Source of the DNA: Ornithinimicrobium pekingense DSM 21552
GTDB taxonomy: Bacteria > Actinomycetota > Actinomycetes > Actinomycetales > Dermatophilaceae
Direction: 5' to 3'
Assembly (NCBI RefSeq): GCF_000421185.1
Contig: NZ_ATWJ01000001.1
Span: forward strand, 62,001-126,000
Length of the DNA: 64,000 nucleotides
The position numbers and the translations under genes are program-made. The notes below the pieces were generated by a model. The model saw nothing but the letters and a program-made list of their open reading frames with translations, was not told the origin of the DNA and ran no database searches. Shown in pieces: positions 24,663 through 34,635 of this stretch (within the stretch, counting starts at the first letter, position 1; every line of letters starts with the position of its first letter).

Positions 24663-25493
24663 GTGCGCAACACCCTTGCCCTCACCGCCCTCCTCGCCTC
24701 CGGCGCGCTCGTGCTCACCGCCTGCGGCGGCGACGCCGAGGCCGACTCCTCCTCCGCCGCCGGGAGCGGCCCGCTCAAGGTCGGCGTCTCCCCCGTCCCC
24801 CACGCCGAGATCCTGGAGTTCGTCGACGAGGAGCTCGCCGCCGACGCGGGCATCGACATCGAGCTCGTCGAGTTCACCGACTACGTCCAGCCCAACGTCG
24901 CGCTCGCGGACGGCTCGCTCGACGCCAACTACTTCCAGCACGAGCCCTACCTCGCCGAGCAGGAGGCCGCGGCGGGCTACGACTTCGAGGCCGTCGCCCC
25001 GGTGCACCTCGAGCCGCTGGGCCTCTACTCCGACTCCGTCGGCTCCGTCGAGGAGATCGCCGACGGCGCCCAGGTCGCCATCCCCAACGACCCGACCAAC
25101 GGCGCCCGCGCGCTCCAGCTGCTCGCCGACCAGGGCCTGATCACCCTGGCCGACACCGGCGAGGCCTCCGCCACCGTCCTGGACGTGGAGGAGAACCCCC
25201 GCGACCTCGAGTTCGTCGAGATCGAGGCCGCCCAGCTGCCGCGCAGCCTGCCCGACGTCGACGCCGCCGTGATCAACGGCAACTACGCCATCGAGGCCGA
25301 CCTGTCGCCGGCCGAGGACGCCATCGCGGCGGAGTCGCCGGAGGGCAACCCCTACGCCAACCTGCTCGTGGTCCGCGCGGGCGACGAGACCGACCCCCGG
25401 GTCGCCACCCTGGCCGAGCTGCTCGCCTCCGAGGAGGTCGCGCAGTTCATCGAGGAGACCTACTCCGGCACGGTGATCTCCGCCCGCTCCTGA
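24663..25493 (+). CDS. metQ: Methionine-binding lipoprotein 2 (tandem paralogue)
   Basis: A 276-residue MetQ-type protein with signal peptide and lipobox LVLTAC (Cys21). It is colinear with the preceding gene and shares blocks such as FVDEELAADAG, EFTDYVQPN, IPNDP and EAAQLPRSL, so it arose by tandem duplication; the mature parts clearly differ elsewhere. GTG start at 24663 with an AAGGA box. Two binding proteins serving one MetNI could extend substrates, for example to D-methionine, sulfoxide or dipeptides; that is speculation. Confidence 0.93.
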   Translation: MRNTLALTALLASGALVLTACGGDAEADSSSAAGSGPLKVGVSPVPHAEILEFVDEELAADAGIDIELVEFTDYVQPNVALADGSLDANYFQHEPYLAEQEAAAGYDFEAVAPVHLEPLGLYSDSVGSVEEIADGAQVAIPNDPTNGARALQLLADQGLITLADTGEASATVLDVEENPRDLEFVEIEAAQLPRSLPDVDAAVINGNYAIEADLSPAEDAIAAESPEGNPYANLLVVRAGDETDPRVATLAELLASEEVAQFIEETYSGTVISARS

Positions 25494-25496
25494 GCG

Positions 25497-25551
25497 GGTA
25501 TGACGTGGCCGCGGGGCCGGTGGGGTGCACCCACCGCCCCCGCGGCATACC
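25497..25551 (+). terminator. Long hairpin terminator after the met operon
   Basis: The inner stem pairs GCCGCGGGG-C-CGGTGGG with CCCACCG-C-CCCCGCGGC (25508-25546 region). An outer GGTATG (25497-25502) can pair with CATACC (25546-25551), leaving an ACGTG bulge. It starts three bases after the metQ2 stop. Confidence 0.75.
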
Positions 25552-25559
25552 TGCCCTCC

Positions 25560-25565
25560 TAGCAT
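25560..25565 (+). promoter_or_regulatory. -10 box of the P450 gene
   Basis: TAGCAT ends six bases before the P450 ATG, directly after the met terminator. The P450 mRNA is probably leaderless, as no ribosome site is seen. Confidence 0.45.
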
Positions 25566-25571
25566 CTGGTC

Positions 25572-26771
25572 ATGCAGACCGGCACCCGCTTCCTCGACCT
25601 CGCCGACCCCGCCTTCGACGTGACCTCGGCCGAGGTGCGCCGGGCGCGCGAGGAGTCCTTCTGGGCCCGCACCAGCTACGGCTACGCGGTGCTGCGTCAC
25701 GCCGAGGTGACCGCCCTGCTCAAGGACCGACGCTTCCGGCAGGGCAACGCGCGGTGGCCGGCGCAGAACGGCATCACCTCCGGGATGTTCAGCGACTGGT
25801 GGCAGAAGGTGCTGCTCTCGCTCGAGGGTGCCGACCACCTGCGCCTGCGCCGGCTGCTCAACCCGGCCTTCAAGCAGGGGGCCGTCACGCCGATGGTGCC
25901 GGGCTTCACCGAGCTGGCGCACGAGCTGGTGGACGCCTTCAGCGAGCGCGGGACGGTCGAGCTGATCGGCGAGTTCGCCGAGCCCTACGCCTCCCGCGTG
26001 CTGTGCCGGCTCATCGGCCTGCCCGAGGGCGAGTGGGCACAGGTCGCGCACTGGGCCGACGACCTCGGCAAGAGCTTCGGGGTGCGGGTCAAGGAGGACC
26101 TGCCGCGGATCGAGCGGGCGCTGGAGGGGCTCTACGGCTACTGCGACGAGGTCGTCCGCGACCGCACCGCCGCCCCGCGCGACGACCTCGTCTCCGACCT
26201 CGTGCGCTCCCAGCAGGAGGGGCGCCTGTCCGCCGAGGAGCTGTCGGTGGCGCTGGTCTTCCTCGTCTTCGCCGGCATGGAGACCACCCGCAACCAGATC
26301 GGCCTGGCCGTGCAGACCCTGCTCGCCTCCCCCGACCAGTGGCGGCTGCTGGCGCAGCGGCCCGACCTGGGCCGCAACGCGGTCGAGGAGGTCATGCGGG
26401 TCAACCCGACGGTCACCTGGATCACCCGCGAGGCGCTCGAGGACGTCGACCTGGGCGACGGTCTCGAGCTCCGCGAGGGCGACATCGTGCAGGTGCTCTC
26501 CCACGCCGCCGGGACCGACCCCCGGGCCCAGCCGGACCCCTCCTTCGACATCACGGTCGAGCACCCCGCGCACATGGGCTTCGGCGGCGGCGTGCACCAC
26601 TGCCTGGGCCACTGGGTCGCGCGCATGGACATGGCCGTGGCGCTGCCGGTCCTCGCCGCACGCATGCCGGACGCCCGCGCCGACGGACCGGGCGAGTGGC
26701 TGCCGGTGTCCGGCAACACCGGCGCCATCCGCTACCCGGTCGCCTTCACCCCGACGCCGCGGCGGGGCTGA
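25572..26771 (+). CDS. Cytochrome P450
   Basis: A 399-residue soluble bacterial P450. The heme-binding loop is FGGGVHHCLGHWVAR with Cys344 as the axial ligand; the oxygen-activating helix is FLVFAGMETTRNQ, with the acid-threonine pair; EEVMR holds the ExxR pair, and LRRLLNPAFK is the helix C region. The substrate is unknown. No ferredoxin or reductase gene is next to it, so redox partners come from elsewhere. It stands alone between a terminator and the convergent ald gene. Confidence 0.95.
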   Translation: MQTGTRFLDLADPAFDVTSAEVRRAREESFWARTSYGYAVLRHAEVTALLKDRRFRQGNARWPAQNGITSGMFSDWWQKVLLSLEGADHLRLRRLLNPAFKQGAVTPMVPGFTELAHELVDAFSERGTVELIGEFAEPYASRVLCRLIGLPEGEWAQVAHWADDLGKSFGVRVKEDLPRIERALEGLYGYCDEVVRDRTAAPRDDLVSDLVRSQQEGRLSAEELSVALVFLVFAGMETTRNQIGLAVQTLLASPDQWRLLAQRPDLGRNAVEEVMRVNPTVTWITREALEDVDLGDGLELREGDIVQVLSHAAGTDPRAQPDPSFDITVEHPAHMGFGGGVHHCLGHWVARMDMAVALPVLAARMPDARADGPGEWLPVSGNTGAIRYPVAFTPTPRRG

Positions 26772-26781
26772 CCGGCCAGGG

Positions 26782-27909
26782 TCACCGGCCGAGCACCGAC
26801 TCGACGGTGACCGACCCCAGGCCGACCGCCTCCCCGACCGGGCCGTTGGTCAGCTGCCCGGCGTGCGTGTTGAGGCCCAGGGCCAGGCTCCGGTCGTCGC
26901 GGCAGGCCTGCTGCCACCCCTTGTCGGCGAGCGCCGTGACGTAGGGCAGGGTCGCGTTGGTCAGGGCGTAGGTCGAGGTGTTGGGGACGGCGCCGGGCAT
27001 GTTGGAGACGCAGTAGAACGTCGAGCCGTGCACCTCGTAGGTCGGTTCCGCGTGGGTGGTCGGCCGCGAGTCCTCGAAGCAGCCGCCCTGGTCGACGGCG
27101 ATGTCGACCAGGACCGAGCCGGGCTTCATCCGGGCGACGAGGTCGTTGCTCACCAGCTTGGGCGCCCGCGCCCCGGGCACCAGCACCGCGCCGATGACGA
27201 GGTCGGCCTCCATCACCTGCTGCTGGATCGCCAGCCGCGACGACGCCAGGCCGTGCACCCGGTTGTTGTAGCGCCAGAAGGACATGCGCAGCTTGTCCAG
27301 GTCGGTGTCGAGCAGGGTGACGTCGGCACCCATCCCGAGCGCGATGTTGGCGGCGTTCTGCCCGGCGACGCCGGCGCCGATGATGACGACCCTGGCGTTG
27401 GCGACCCCGCCCACGCCGCCCATGAGCACGCCTCGACCGCCGTGCGCGCGCATGAGCGCGTGCGCCCCGACCTGCGGGGCCAGGCAGCCGGCGACCTCCG
27501 ACATCGGGTAGAGCAGGGGCAGCGCCCCGGAGGGCAGCTGCACGGTCTCGTAGGCGATGCCGGTCACCCGGCGGTCCACCAGCTCCCGGGTCAGCGTGGC
27601 GTCGGCGGCCAGGTGCAGGAAGGTGAACAGCGTCAGCCCCTCGCGCATCCGGGAGTACTCCTCGGGCCGGGGCTCCTTGACCTTGAGCACCAGGTCGGCC
27701 TCGCCCCACACGTCGTCGGCCGCGGTCGCGGTGTCGACGACCCGGGCACCTGCGGCGACGAACTCCTCGTCCGGGATCTGCGAGCCCAGGCCCGCGCCGG
27801 CCTGGACGAGCACCTCGTGCCCGCGCTCGGTCAGCTCGTGGGCACCGACGGGCGTCAGCGCGACCCGGTACTCGTGGTTCTTGACTTCCGTGGGGACGCC
27901 GATCTTCAC
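26782..27909 (-). CDS. ald: Alanine dehydrogenase
   Basis: A 375-residue NAD-dependent enzyme interconverting alanine with pyruvate and ammonia. It starts MKIGVPTEVKNHEYRVALTP, including the conserved Arg15; the catalytic lysine lies in LVLKVKEP and His99 in FLHLAAD. The dinucleotide fold is seen in VVIIGAGVAGQNAANIALGM. Length and motifs are normal. GTG start at 27909 with a GAGGAG box. A perfect inverted repeat lies between the -10 box and the start (27932-27950), a typical operator place. Confidence 0.96.
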   Translation of the reverse strand: MKIGVPTEVKNHEYRVALTPVGAHELTERGHEVLVQAGAGLGSQIPDEEFVAAGARVVDTATAADDVWGEADLVLKVKEPRPEEYSRMREGLTLFTFLHLAADATLTRELVDRRVTGIAYETVQLPSGALPLLYPMSEVAGCLAPQVGAHALMRAHGGRGVLMGGVGGVANARVVIIGAGVAGQNAANIALGMGADVTLLDTDLDKLRMSFWRYNNRVHGLASSRLAIQQQVMEADLVIGAVLVPGARAPKLVSNDLVARMKPGSVLVDIAVDQGGCFEDSRPTTHAEPTYEVHGSTFYCVSNMPGAVPNTSTYALTNATLPYVTALADKGWQQACRDDRSLALGLNTHAGQLTNGPVGEAVGLGSVTVESVLGR

Positions 27910-27931
27910 ACGGGACTCCTCGCCGAGGCTC

Positions 27932-27963
27932 GTCCACCGCCGTGGTGGACACTGCCGACCCTA
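27932..27963 (-). promoter_or_regulatory. ald promoter with inverted-repeat operator
   Basis: A minus-strand TAGGGT (27958-27963) is followed by GTCCACC-N5-GGTGGAC (27932-27950), a perfect 7-bp inverted repeat that would span about +1 to +19 of the transcript, ahead of the ribosome site. An ald regulator of the Lrp family (AldR in other actinobacteria) could bind here; none is encoded in the window. Confidence 0.45.
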
Positions 27964-28036
27964 CGCCCGGCGCGCCCTCTCACGCCCGCTGCCGAGCCCA
28001 CCGATGAGTCCGCGCCCCGGCCGGGGTCTGCAGGTC

Positions 28037-28906
28037 ATGGTCACCACCCGCACCCTCGCCACCGACGGCGCCTCGGTCGTCTACGACGTCCACGGCCCCC
28101 TCCCGCCCGACGACGGACGCCCGCCCCTGCTCATGGTGGGCCAGCCGATGGACGCCGGCGGCTTCGCCGCGCTGGCGGCGCAGCTGCCCGAGCGCACGGT
28201 CGTCACCTACGACCCGCGCGGCGTCGGTCGCAGCACCCGCAGCGACGGTTCGCTCACCGCGTCCCCGACGGTGCAGGCCGAGGACCTGCACGCGGTCATC
28301 ACCGAGCTGGGCGTCGGGCCGGTGGAGGTCTTCGCCAGCAGCGGTGGTGCGGTCACCGGGCTCGCGCTCGTGACGGCATACCCGCAGGACGTCGTCACGC
28401 TGGTCGCCCACGAGCCCCCGCTCGTGGGCGTGCTGCCGGACGCCGACCTGGCACGGCGGGCGGGTGAGGCGGTGCAGGACGTCTACGCCCGGCACGGCTG
28501 GGGACACGGGATGGCGGCGTTCGTCGCGATGACCATGTGGCAGGGCGAGTTCACCGAGGACTACCTGCGCACGCCGGCCCCGGACCCTGCACAGCTGGGC
28601 CTGCCGACCGAGGACGACGGCTCCCGTGACGACCCGCTGCTCAGCGACCGGTCAGCGGAGGTCACCGACTACCGTCCCGACGTCGAGGCGCTGGCCGCGG
28701 CGCCGACCCGGGTCGTGCTGGCCGTCGGCGAGGAGACCGGGGACACGCTCACCGCCCGGACCGCCCGCGCCACCGCCGCGCTGCTGGGCCAGGAGGCGGT
28801 CGTCTTCCCCAGCCACCACGGCGGCTTCGCCGCCGAGGACGGGCCGTGGCCGGGCCGGCCGCGGGAGTTCGCCGCGCGGCTGCGCGAGGTGCTCGAGGGT
28901 CCCTGA
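28037..28906 (+). CDS. Alpha/beta hydrolase
   Basis: A 289-residue alpha/beta-hydrolase-fold protein. The strand-turn YDPRGVGRSTRSDGSLTASP is typical; the nucleophile serine is in EVFASSGGAVTGLALV (a variant elbow with SSGG), and the catalytic histidine is probably in VFPSHHGGFAAEDGPW. The substrate is unknown. The ATG at 28037 is chosen; ATG 28003 is an alternative with a longer, arginine-rich start. The gene ends three bases before the convergent amidohydrolase gene. Confidence 0.88.
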   Translation: MVTTRTLATDGASVVYDVHGPLPPDDGRPPLLMVGQPMDAGGFAALAAQLPERTVVTYDPRGVGRSTRSDGSLTASPTVQAEDLHAVITELGVGPVEVFASSGGAVTGLALVTAYPQDVVTLVAHEPPLVGVLPDADLARRAGEAVQDVYARHGWGHGMAAFVAMTMWQGEFTEDYLRTPAPDPAQLGLPTEDDGSRDDPLLSDRSAEVTDYRPDVEALAAAPTRVVLAVGEETGDTLTARTARATAALLGQEAVVFPSHHGGFAAEDGPWPGRPREFAARLREVLEGP

Positions 28907-28909
28907 CGG

Positions 28910-29842
28910 TCAGCCCCGCACCGGCGCACCACCGGACGGCGGCACGGATGCGTCCAGCCCGAGCAGCCGGCGCCCGTTGTGCCACAGCACGTCCCGCAGC
29001 CAGTCCTCCCCCAGACCCCAGCGGTGCAGCGCCTCGAGCTGGTGGGCGTAGGGGTAGGGGATGTTGGGGAAGTCGGTGCCCAGCAGCACCCGGGGGCGCA
29101 GCTCGGCGAGGCGGCCGAGGAAGCGGGCCGGCACGGGAGCGACCCGCTCCATGAAGTCGGTGCCGACCATCGTGGTGTCGAGGTGGACTCTCTCGTGCGC
29201 CTCGACCAGGTCGGCGAACGCGTCGTAGTCCGGCATCCCCATGTGCGCCACGACCAGGGTCAGGTCCGGGTGGTCCGCCAGCACCCGCGCCACGCGCTCG
29301 GGCCCGCTGAAGCGCCCCTCCCGCGGGCCGTGCCCGGCGTGGATGACGACCGGCACCCCCGCCCGCGCCAGCAGCCCCCAGGCCTGCCCGAGCCGCTCGT
29401 CGTCCGGGGCCAGGTCGCTGACCGTGACGTGCACCTTGACCAGCTGCACGCCGTCGCGGACGGCCTGCGCGACGTAGTCCGTCACGCCCTCCTCCGGGTA
29501 GAGGGTCGCGCAGCGCAGCACCTGCGGGTGGGCGTCGGCGAACTCCCGGCACCAGGCGTTGAGCGAGGCGGCCATCCCCGGCCGGTGGGCGTAGGTGAGC
29601 GCGGGGACGTCGTGCACCCCCAGCTCGGCCAGGGTCCGCAGGCGCTCCTCCGCCCCGGTCCGGTAGTGGATGGGCCAGGGCATCCCGTAGTGCCGCTCGC
29701 CCTCGTCGAAGTAGGCCCAGATGCGCTCCATGAGCCGGTCGGGGTGGAAGTGCACGTGCACGTCGGCCAGCCCCGGCACGCCGAGGCCCGCGAGGTAGGC
29801 CGGGACCTCGGCGTCCGTGCGCGGCGCCCGGGGCCCGGTCAC
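28910..29842 (-). CDS. Amidohydrolase (amidohydrolase 2 type)
   Basis: A 310-residue TIM-barrel metal hydrolase. Metal-binding elements are visible: HVHFH near the N-terminus (LADVHVHFHPDRLMERI), histidines in VVIHAGHGPREG and LVVAHMGMPDYD, and the aspartate in LLGTDFPNIPYPYAHQL. The family includes decarboxylases and amide/lactone hydrolases; the substrate is not evident. The GTG start forms a GTGA overlap with the fructosamine kinase stop, so both are translated from one mRNA. Confidence 0.88.
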   Translation of the reverse strand: MTGPRAPRTDAEVPAYLAGLGVPGLADVHVHFHPDRLMERIWAYFDEGERHYGMPWPIHYRTGAEERLRTLAELGVHDVPALTYAHRPGMAASLNAWCREFADAHPQVLRCATLYPEEGVTDYVAQAVRDGVQLVKVHVTVSDLAPDDERLGQAWGLLARAGVPVVIHAGHGPREGRFSGPERVARVLADHPDLTLVVAHMGMPDYDAFADLVEAHERVHLDTTMVGTDFMERVAPVPARFLGRLAELRPRVLLGTDFPNIPYPYAHQLEALHRWGLGEDWLRDVLWHNGRRLLGLDASVPPSGGAPVRG

Positions 29843-30618
29843 CGGACCGCCGCCCGCAGCGCGTCGCCCGCCTGCACGCCGTAGCCGCCGCCGAAGAGCA
29901 GCGCGTGCACCAGCAGCGGCACCGTCTGGTAGGCCGGGATCCGCTGCTCCCAGCCGTCGGCCAGCGGGTGCTCCCGGACGTAGGCGGCGAACACCCGGCC
30001 GCTGAAGCCGCCGAAGAGCTGCATCATCGCCAGGTCGACCTCCCGGTGGCCGTAGTGGGCGCACGGGTCGATGAGCCAGCTGCGGCCCTGCGGGTCCAGG
30101 AGCCGGTTGCCGCCCCACAGGTCGCCGTGCACGAGGGTCGGGGGCTCGGGCGGCCCGAGGCGCGCGGCGTCCAGGTCCTCGGCGAGCACCGCGGTCGCCG
30201 GGTCGAGACGGCCCTCGTCGGCGGCCCGGCGGGCGAGCGGGACCACGCGCCGGCCGACCCAGGACTCGTGCCAGGTGTCGGTCGGCGTCAGGTCGACGGG
30301 GCAGGCCCCCAGGTATGCAGTGGGCTCGCCGTCGACGGAGCCGTAGCGCTCGCCGGTGGTCCGGTGCAGGTCCGCCAGCTCGCGGCCGAACCGCTCCTCC
30401 GAGGCGGGCGTGCGCTCGTGACCCTGCTCGACCCAGCTGACCGTGATGCTGGTGCCGTCGACGGCCAGGACCTCCGGGACGCGGGCGCCGGCCGCGGCGA
30501 GCGCCCGCAGCCCCGCGGCCTCACGCTCGAAGAACAGCGGCGGGGCGTCCCGCAGCCGCTTGGTGAGCGCCGGACGGCCGTCGTGCGTCGTCCGGGACGG
30601 GGTGCCGGTGGCGGACAT
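29839..30618 (-). CDS. Fructosamine/ketosamine-3-kinase family protein
   Basis: A 259-residue kinase of the aminoglycoside-phosphotransferase fold. The active site is LVHGDLWGGNRLLD and the family signature WLIDPCAHYGHREVDLAMMQ then LFGGFSGRVFAAY is exactly of the fructosamine kinase type, which phosphorylates sugar adducts on amines so that they fall off, repairing glycated protein. The ATG at 30618 is chosen because an AGGAT lies just upstream; the ATG at 30627 would place it too close. It overlaps the amidohydrolase gene downstream. Confidence 0.88.
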   Translation of the reverse strand: MSATGTPSRTTHDGRPALTKRLRDAPPLFFEREAAGLRALAAAGARVPEVLAVDGTSITVSWVEQGHERTPASEERFGRELADLHRTTGERYGSVDGEPTAYLGACPVDLTPTDTWHESWVGRRVVPLARRAADEGRLDPATAVLAEDLDAARLGPPEPPTLVHGDLWGGNRLLDPQGRSWLIDPCAHYGHREVDLAMMQLFGGFSGRVFAAYVREHPLADGWEQRIPAYQTVPLLVHALLFGGGYGVQAGDALRAAVR

Positions 30619-30665
30619 GGCGCCCATCCTGTCAGGAGCCTGCCCGGGGCACCGTCCCGCACCTC

Positions 30666-30712
30666 TCGGTCCTGCGCTCGTCGCCCTATCGCCCCGGCAG
30701 GTGCAGGACCGA
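30666..30712. repeat. 10-bp inverted repeat in the divergent gap
   Basis: TCGGTCCTGC (30666-30675) and GCAGGACCGA (30703-30712) are exact reverse complements, separated by 27 bases that include a CCCTAT on the plus strand (ATAGGG on the minus). The gap separates the fructosamine kinase gene from the DUF559 remnant. It may be an operator or a stem-loop. Confidence 0.45.
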
Positions 30713-30780
30713 CAGTGCCGGACGCGGGTTGTCCACAAGGACCGTCAGGCGGGCCGAGCGGGTCGGGCAGGCTGTCACCC

Positions 30781-31732
30781 ATGTCCGCCGAGCCCTCCGC
30801 GTCACCCTTCGGCAGCCACCTGCGGGCGCGCCGGATCCGCGGCGCGGAGCGTCGCCGGCGGGTCCGTGCCGAGCTGGCTGACGACCAGGACGGGGTGGTG
30901 AGCATGAGGCAGCTCAGGGACATCGGCCTCACCTACGAGGAGGTCCGTGCCGAGGTGAGGGCCGGTCGGTGGCACAAGGTGGGTCTGCGGACGGTCAGCG
31001 TCATGGGGGACCGGCCGGTCAACGAGTGAGCCCGCTGGCGACGTGCTGTGTGGGAGGTGGGTGGTGACGCCTGCCTCGACGGTGTCTCAGCCCTTCAGGC
31101 CTGGGGACTGCAGAAGTGGTCCCGGCGCGCGCGCGGCACCGCGAGGTCACCGGGGTCCGGGTCCACGTGCTGCGCGACCGCGGCACCGTGGTGACGGCGG
31201 GAGTCCCGCGGACGTCCCGTGAGGTCGCGACGCTGCGCGCGGCGATGTGGGCGAGGAGCGACCGCGCCGCCGCCACCCTGCTCGCCATGACGGTGCAGCA
31301 GCGGCTCGTGGATCCCGGCCGTCTGCTGGGCGCCTGGGGAGCCACCGGGCGCTGCCCACGGCGCAGGGTGCTCGCCCGGCTCGTCCCGCTGGTCGCGGAC
31401 GGCGCCCAGGCGCTCTCGAAGATCGACCTCGCCCTGCTCGGCCGCGAGGCGGGTGGCCCGAGCCGGACCGCCAGGCACTCGTCCGCACACGACGCGGGCG
31501 CACCTACCTCGACGTGCGCTTCACCGCATACGGCGTCGTCGTCGAGGTCAACGGCGTGCAGCACTACGAGGCGCTGGCGACCGTCTCCGACGCGCTGAGA
31601 CGCAACGACCACGCTGTCGGGGACCGGACGGCGCTGGAGGTCCCGGCCGTCGCGCTGGTCCTGGACCCGGAGCCGTTCCTGCGGCAGGTGGACACGGCCC
31701 TCCGCAAGGGCGGGTGGCCCGGGTCCACCTGA
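30781..31732 (+). pseudogene. Decayed gene for a DUF559-type (endonuclease-like) protein
   Basis: The frame opens at ATG 30781 (MSAEPSASPFGSHLRARRIR) with a helix-turn-helix-like part (GVVSMRQLRDIGLTYEEVRA) and meets a TGA at 31027-31029, after which the same frame continues coherently (ARWRRAVWEVGGDACLDG). A frameshift in the GC repeat at about 31125-31140 moves to RHREVTGVRVHVLRDRGTVV, and a second near 31450 moves to RTYLDVRFTAYGVVVEVNGV, the DUF559/Vsr-like domain, ending at 31732. At least three lesions make it a pseudogene. Intact relatives are often about 300 residues with an AbiEi-like N-terminus. Sequencing error cannot be excluded for one lesion, but hardly for three. Confidence 0.82.
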
Positions 31733-31744
31733 CAGACTCGGGAC

Positions 31745-32254
31745 ATGCGCATCATGACCGTCTGCCTGGGCAACATCTGCCGCTCCCCCGCCGCCGAGGC
31801 CGTGCTCGCCCGCCGGCTCGAGGAGGCCGGCCTCACGGACGTGACCGTCACCTCCGCCGGCACGGCCGACTACCACGTCGGCAGCCAGCCGCATCCCGTC
31901 TCGCGGGAGGAGGGCGAGGGCCGCGGTTACACCTTCACCTCGGTGGCGCTGCAGCTCGCGGCCGATCACTTCGACGAGGTGGACCTCGTCGTGGTCATGG
32001 ACGCCTCCAACGAGGCCGACGTGCTCGCGCTGGCGCGCACCCCCCAGGACGCGGCGAAGGTCGTCCGTCTCGGCGCCTTCGCCAGCGACGCGGACGCCGC
32101 GGTGCGCGACGTCCCTGACCCGTGGGGCATGCCGCGGGAGGCCTACGTGCGCATGTACGACCAGATCGAGGACGCGGTCGACGGGCTCGTGCGGGCGATC
32201 CAGGACGGAACGGTCGAGGACGTCCTCGCCGCCCAGCGCGCGCTGCGGGGGTGA
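31745..32254 (+). CDS. Low-molecular-weight protein tyrosine phosphatase
   Basis: A 169-residue phosphatase. The P-loop is Cys7-LGNICR-Ser14 (the CX5R motif), and the general acid is probably Asp125 in VPDPWGMP. Overall length and VVVMDASNEADVLAL fit the family, which includes actinobacterial PtpA. No cognate kinase gene is nearby. The ATG has no ribosome site; a CAGACT at 31733-31738 lies six bases upstream and may be the -10 of a leaderless mRNA. Confidence 0.94.
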   Translation: MRIMTVCLGNICRSPAAEAVLARRLEEAGLTDVTVTSAGTADYHVGSQPHPVSREEGEGRGYTFTSVALQLAADHFDEVDLVVVMDASNEADVLALARTPQDAAKVVRLGAFASDADAAVRDVPDPWGMPREAYVRMYDQIEDAVDGLVRAIQDGTVEDVLAAQRALRG

Positions 32255-32309
32255 GCGCGGCGCGGTGGCCGGGCTGGTGGGGCGTCGGAGCTGGTGGGAG
32301 CCTGGGACC

Positions 32310-32627
32310 ATGACAGAGGTGAGGGAGACGCTCCGGGCCAAGGAGGCCGAGATCGTGGAGCAGATGGACCAGCTGAGCCGGCCCATGCAGGAGCAGGGCA
32401 GCATCTCGTTCGGCAAGCGGGTCGGTGACGGCACGGCCATGGCGGTGGACCGGCTGACCGCCGTGACCGCCCACGACAAGCTGCAGGGCCTGCTCGACCA
32501 GGTGCGGACCGCCTCCTCCCGGCTCGACGACGGCACCTACGGCACCTGCGAGGTGTGCGGCGCTCAGATCGCGCAGGACCGGCTGGAGGCGCGGCCCTGG
32601 GCCACCCGCTGCATCCGGCACGGCTGA
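32310..32627 (+). CDS. DksA/TraR-type zinc-finger protein
   Basis: A 105-residue protein with an N-terminal coiled coil and a C-terminal zinc finger: GTYGTCEVCGAQIAQDRLEA then TRCIRHG. The last ligand pair reads CxxH instead of CxxC, so the site is Cys3His. Such proteins bind the RNA polymerase secondary channel or act as small regulators. The start is an ATG at 32310 with a GGGAG upstream. Confidence 0.85.
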   Translation: MTEVRETLRAKEAEIVEQMDQLSRPMQEQGSISFGKRVGDGTAMAVDRLTAVTAHDKLQGLLDQVRTASSRLDDGTYGTCEVCGAQIAQDRLEARPWATRCIRHG

Positions 32628-32675
32628 GCGGCGAGGCGGCCCCGGAGGCCGCGGCAGGGCGCCGTCCGGAGGTGG

Positions 32676-32726
32676 TTGACGTCACGTTAGAGGGATTTAG
32701 TCAATAAGGCTACGGAGGCGTAGGCT
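32676..32726 (+). promoter_or_regulatory. Promoter region of korA
   Basis: This is one of the most AT-rich spots of the window. TTGACG (32676-32681) could be a -35 box, with TAGTCA (32698-32703) as a weak -10. Alternatively TAGGCT (32721-32726), of the form used elsewhere here, would give a leaderless mRNA beginning near the second ATG (32737). CTACG-GAGG-CGTAG (32711-32724 area) can fold with the ribosome site GGAGG exposed in or near the loop. The two options cannot be separated by eye. Confidence 0.4.
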
Positions 32727-32727
32727 A

Positions 32728-34631
<1,904 letters not shown>

Positions 34632-34635
<4 letters not shown>

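Noticed and set aside
30781-31732. Programmed frameshift in the DUF559 gene
   Set aside because: There are three separate lesions, one a plain stop codon, and no slippery site with a stimulatory structure; decay is simpler.
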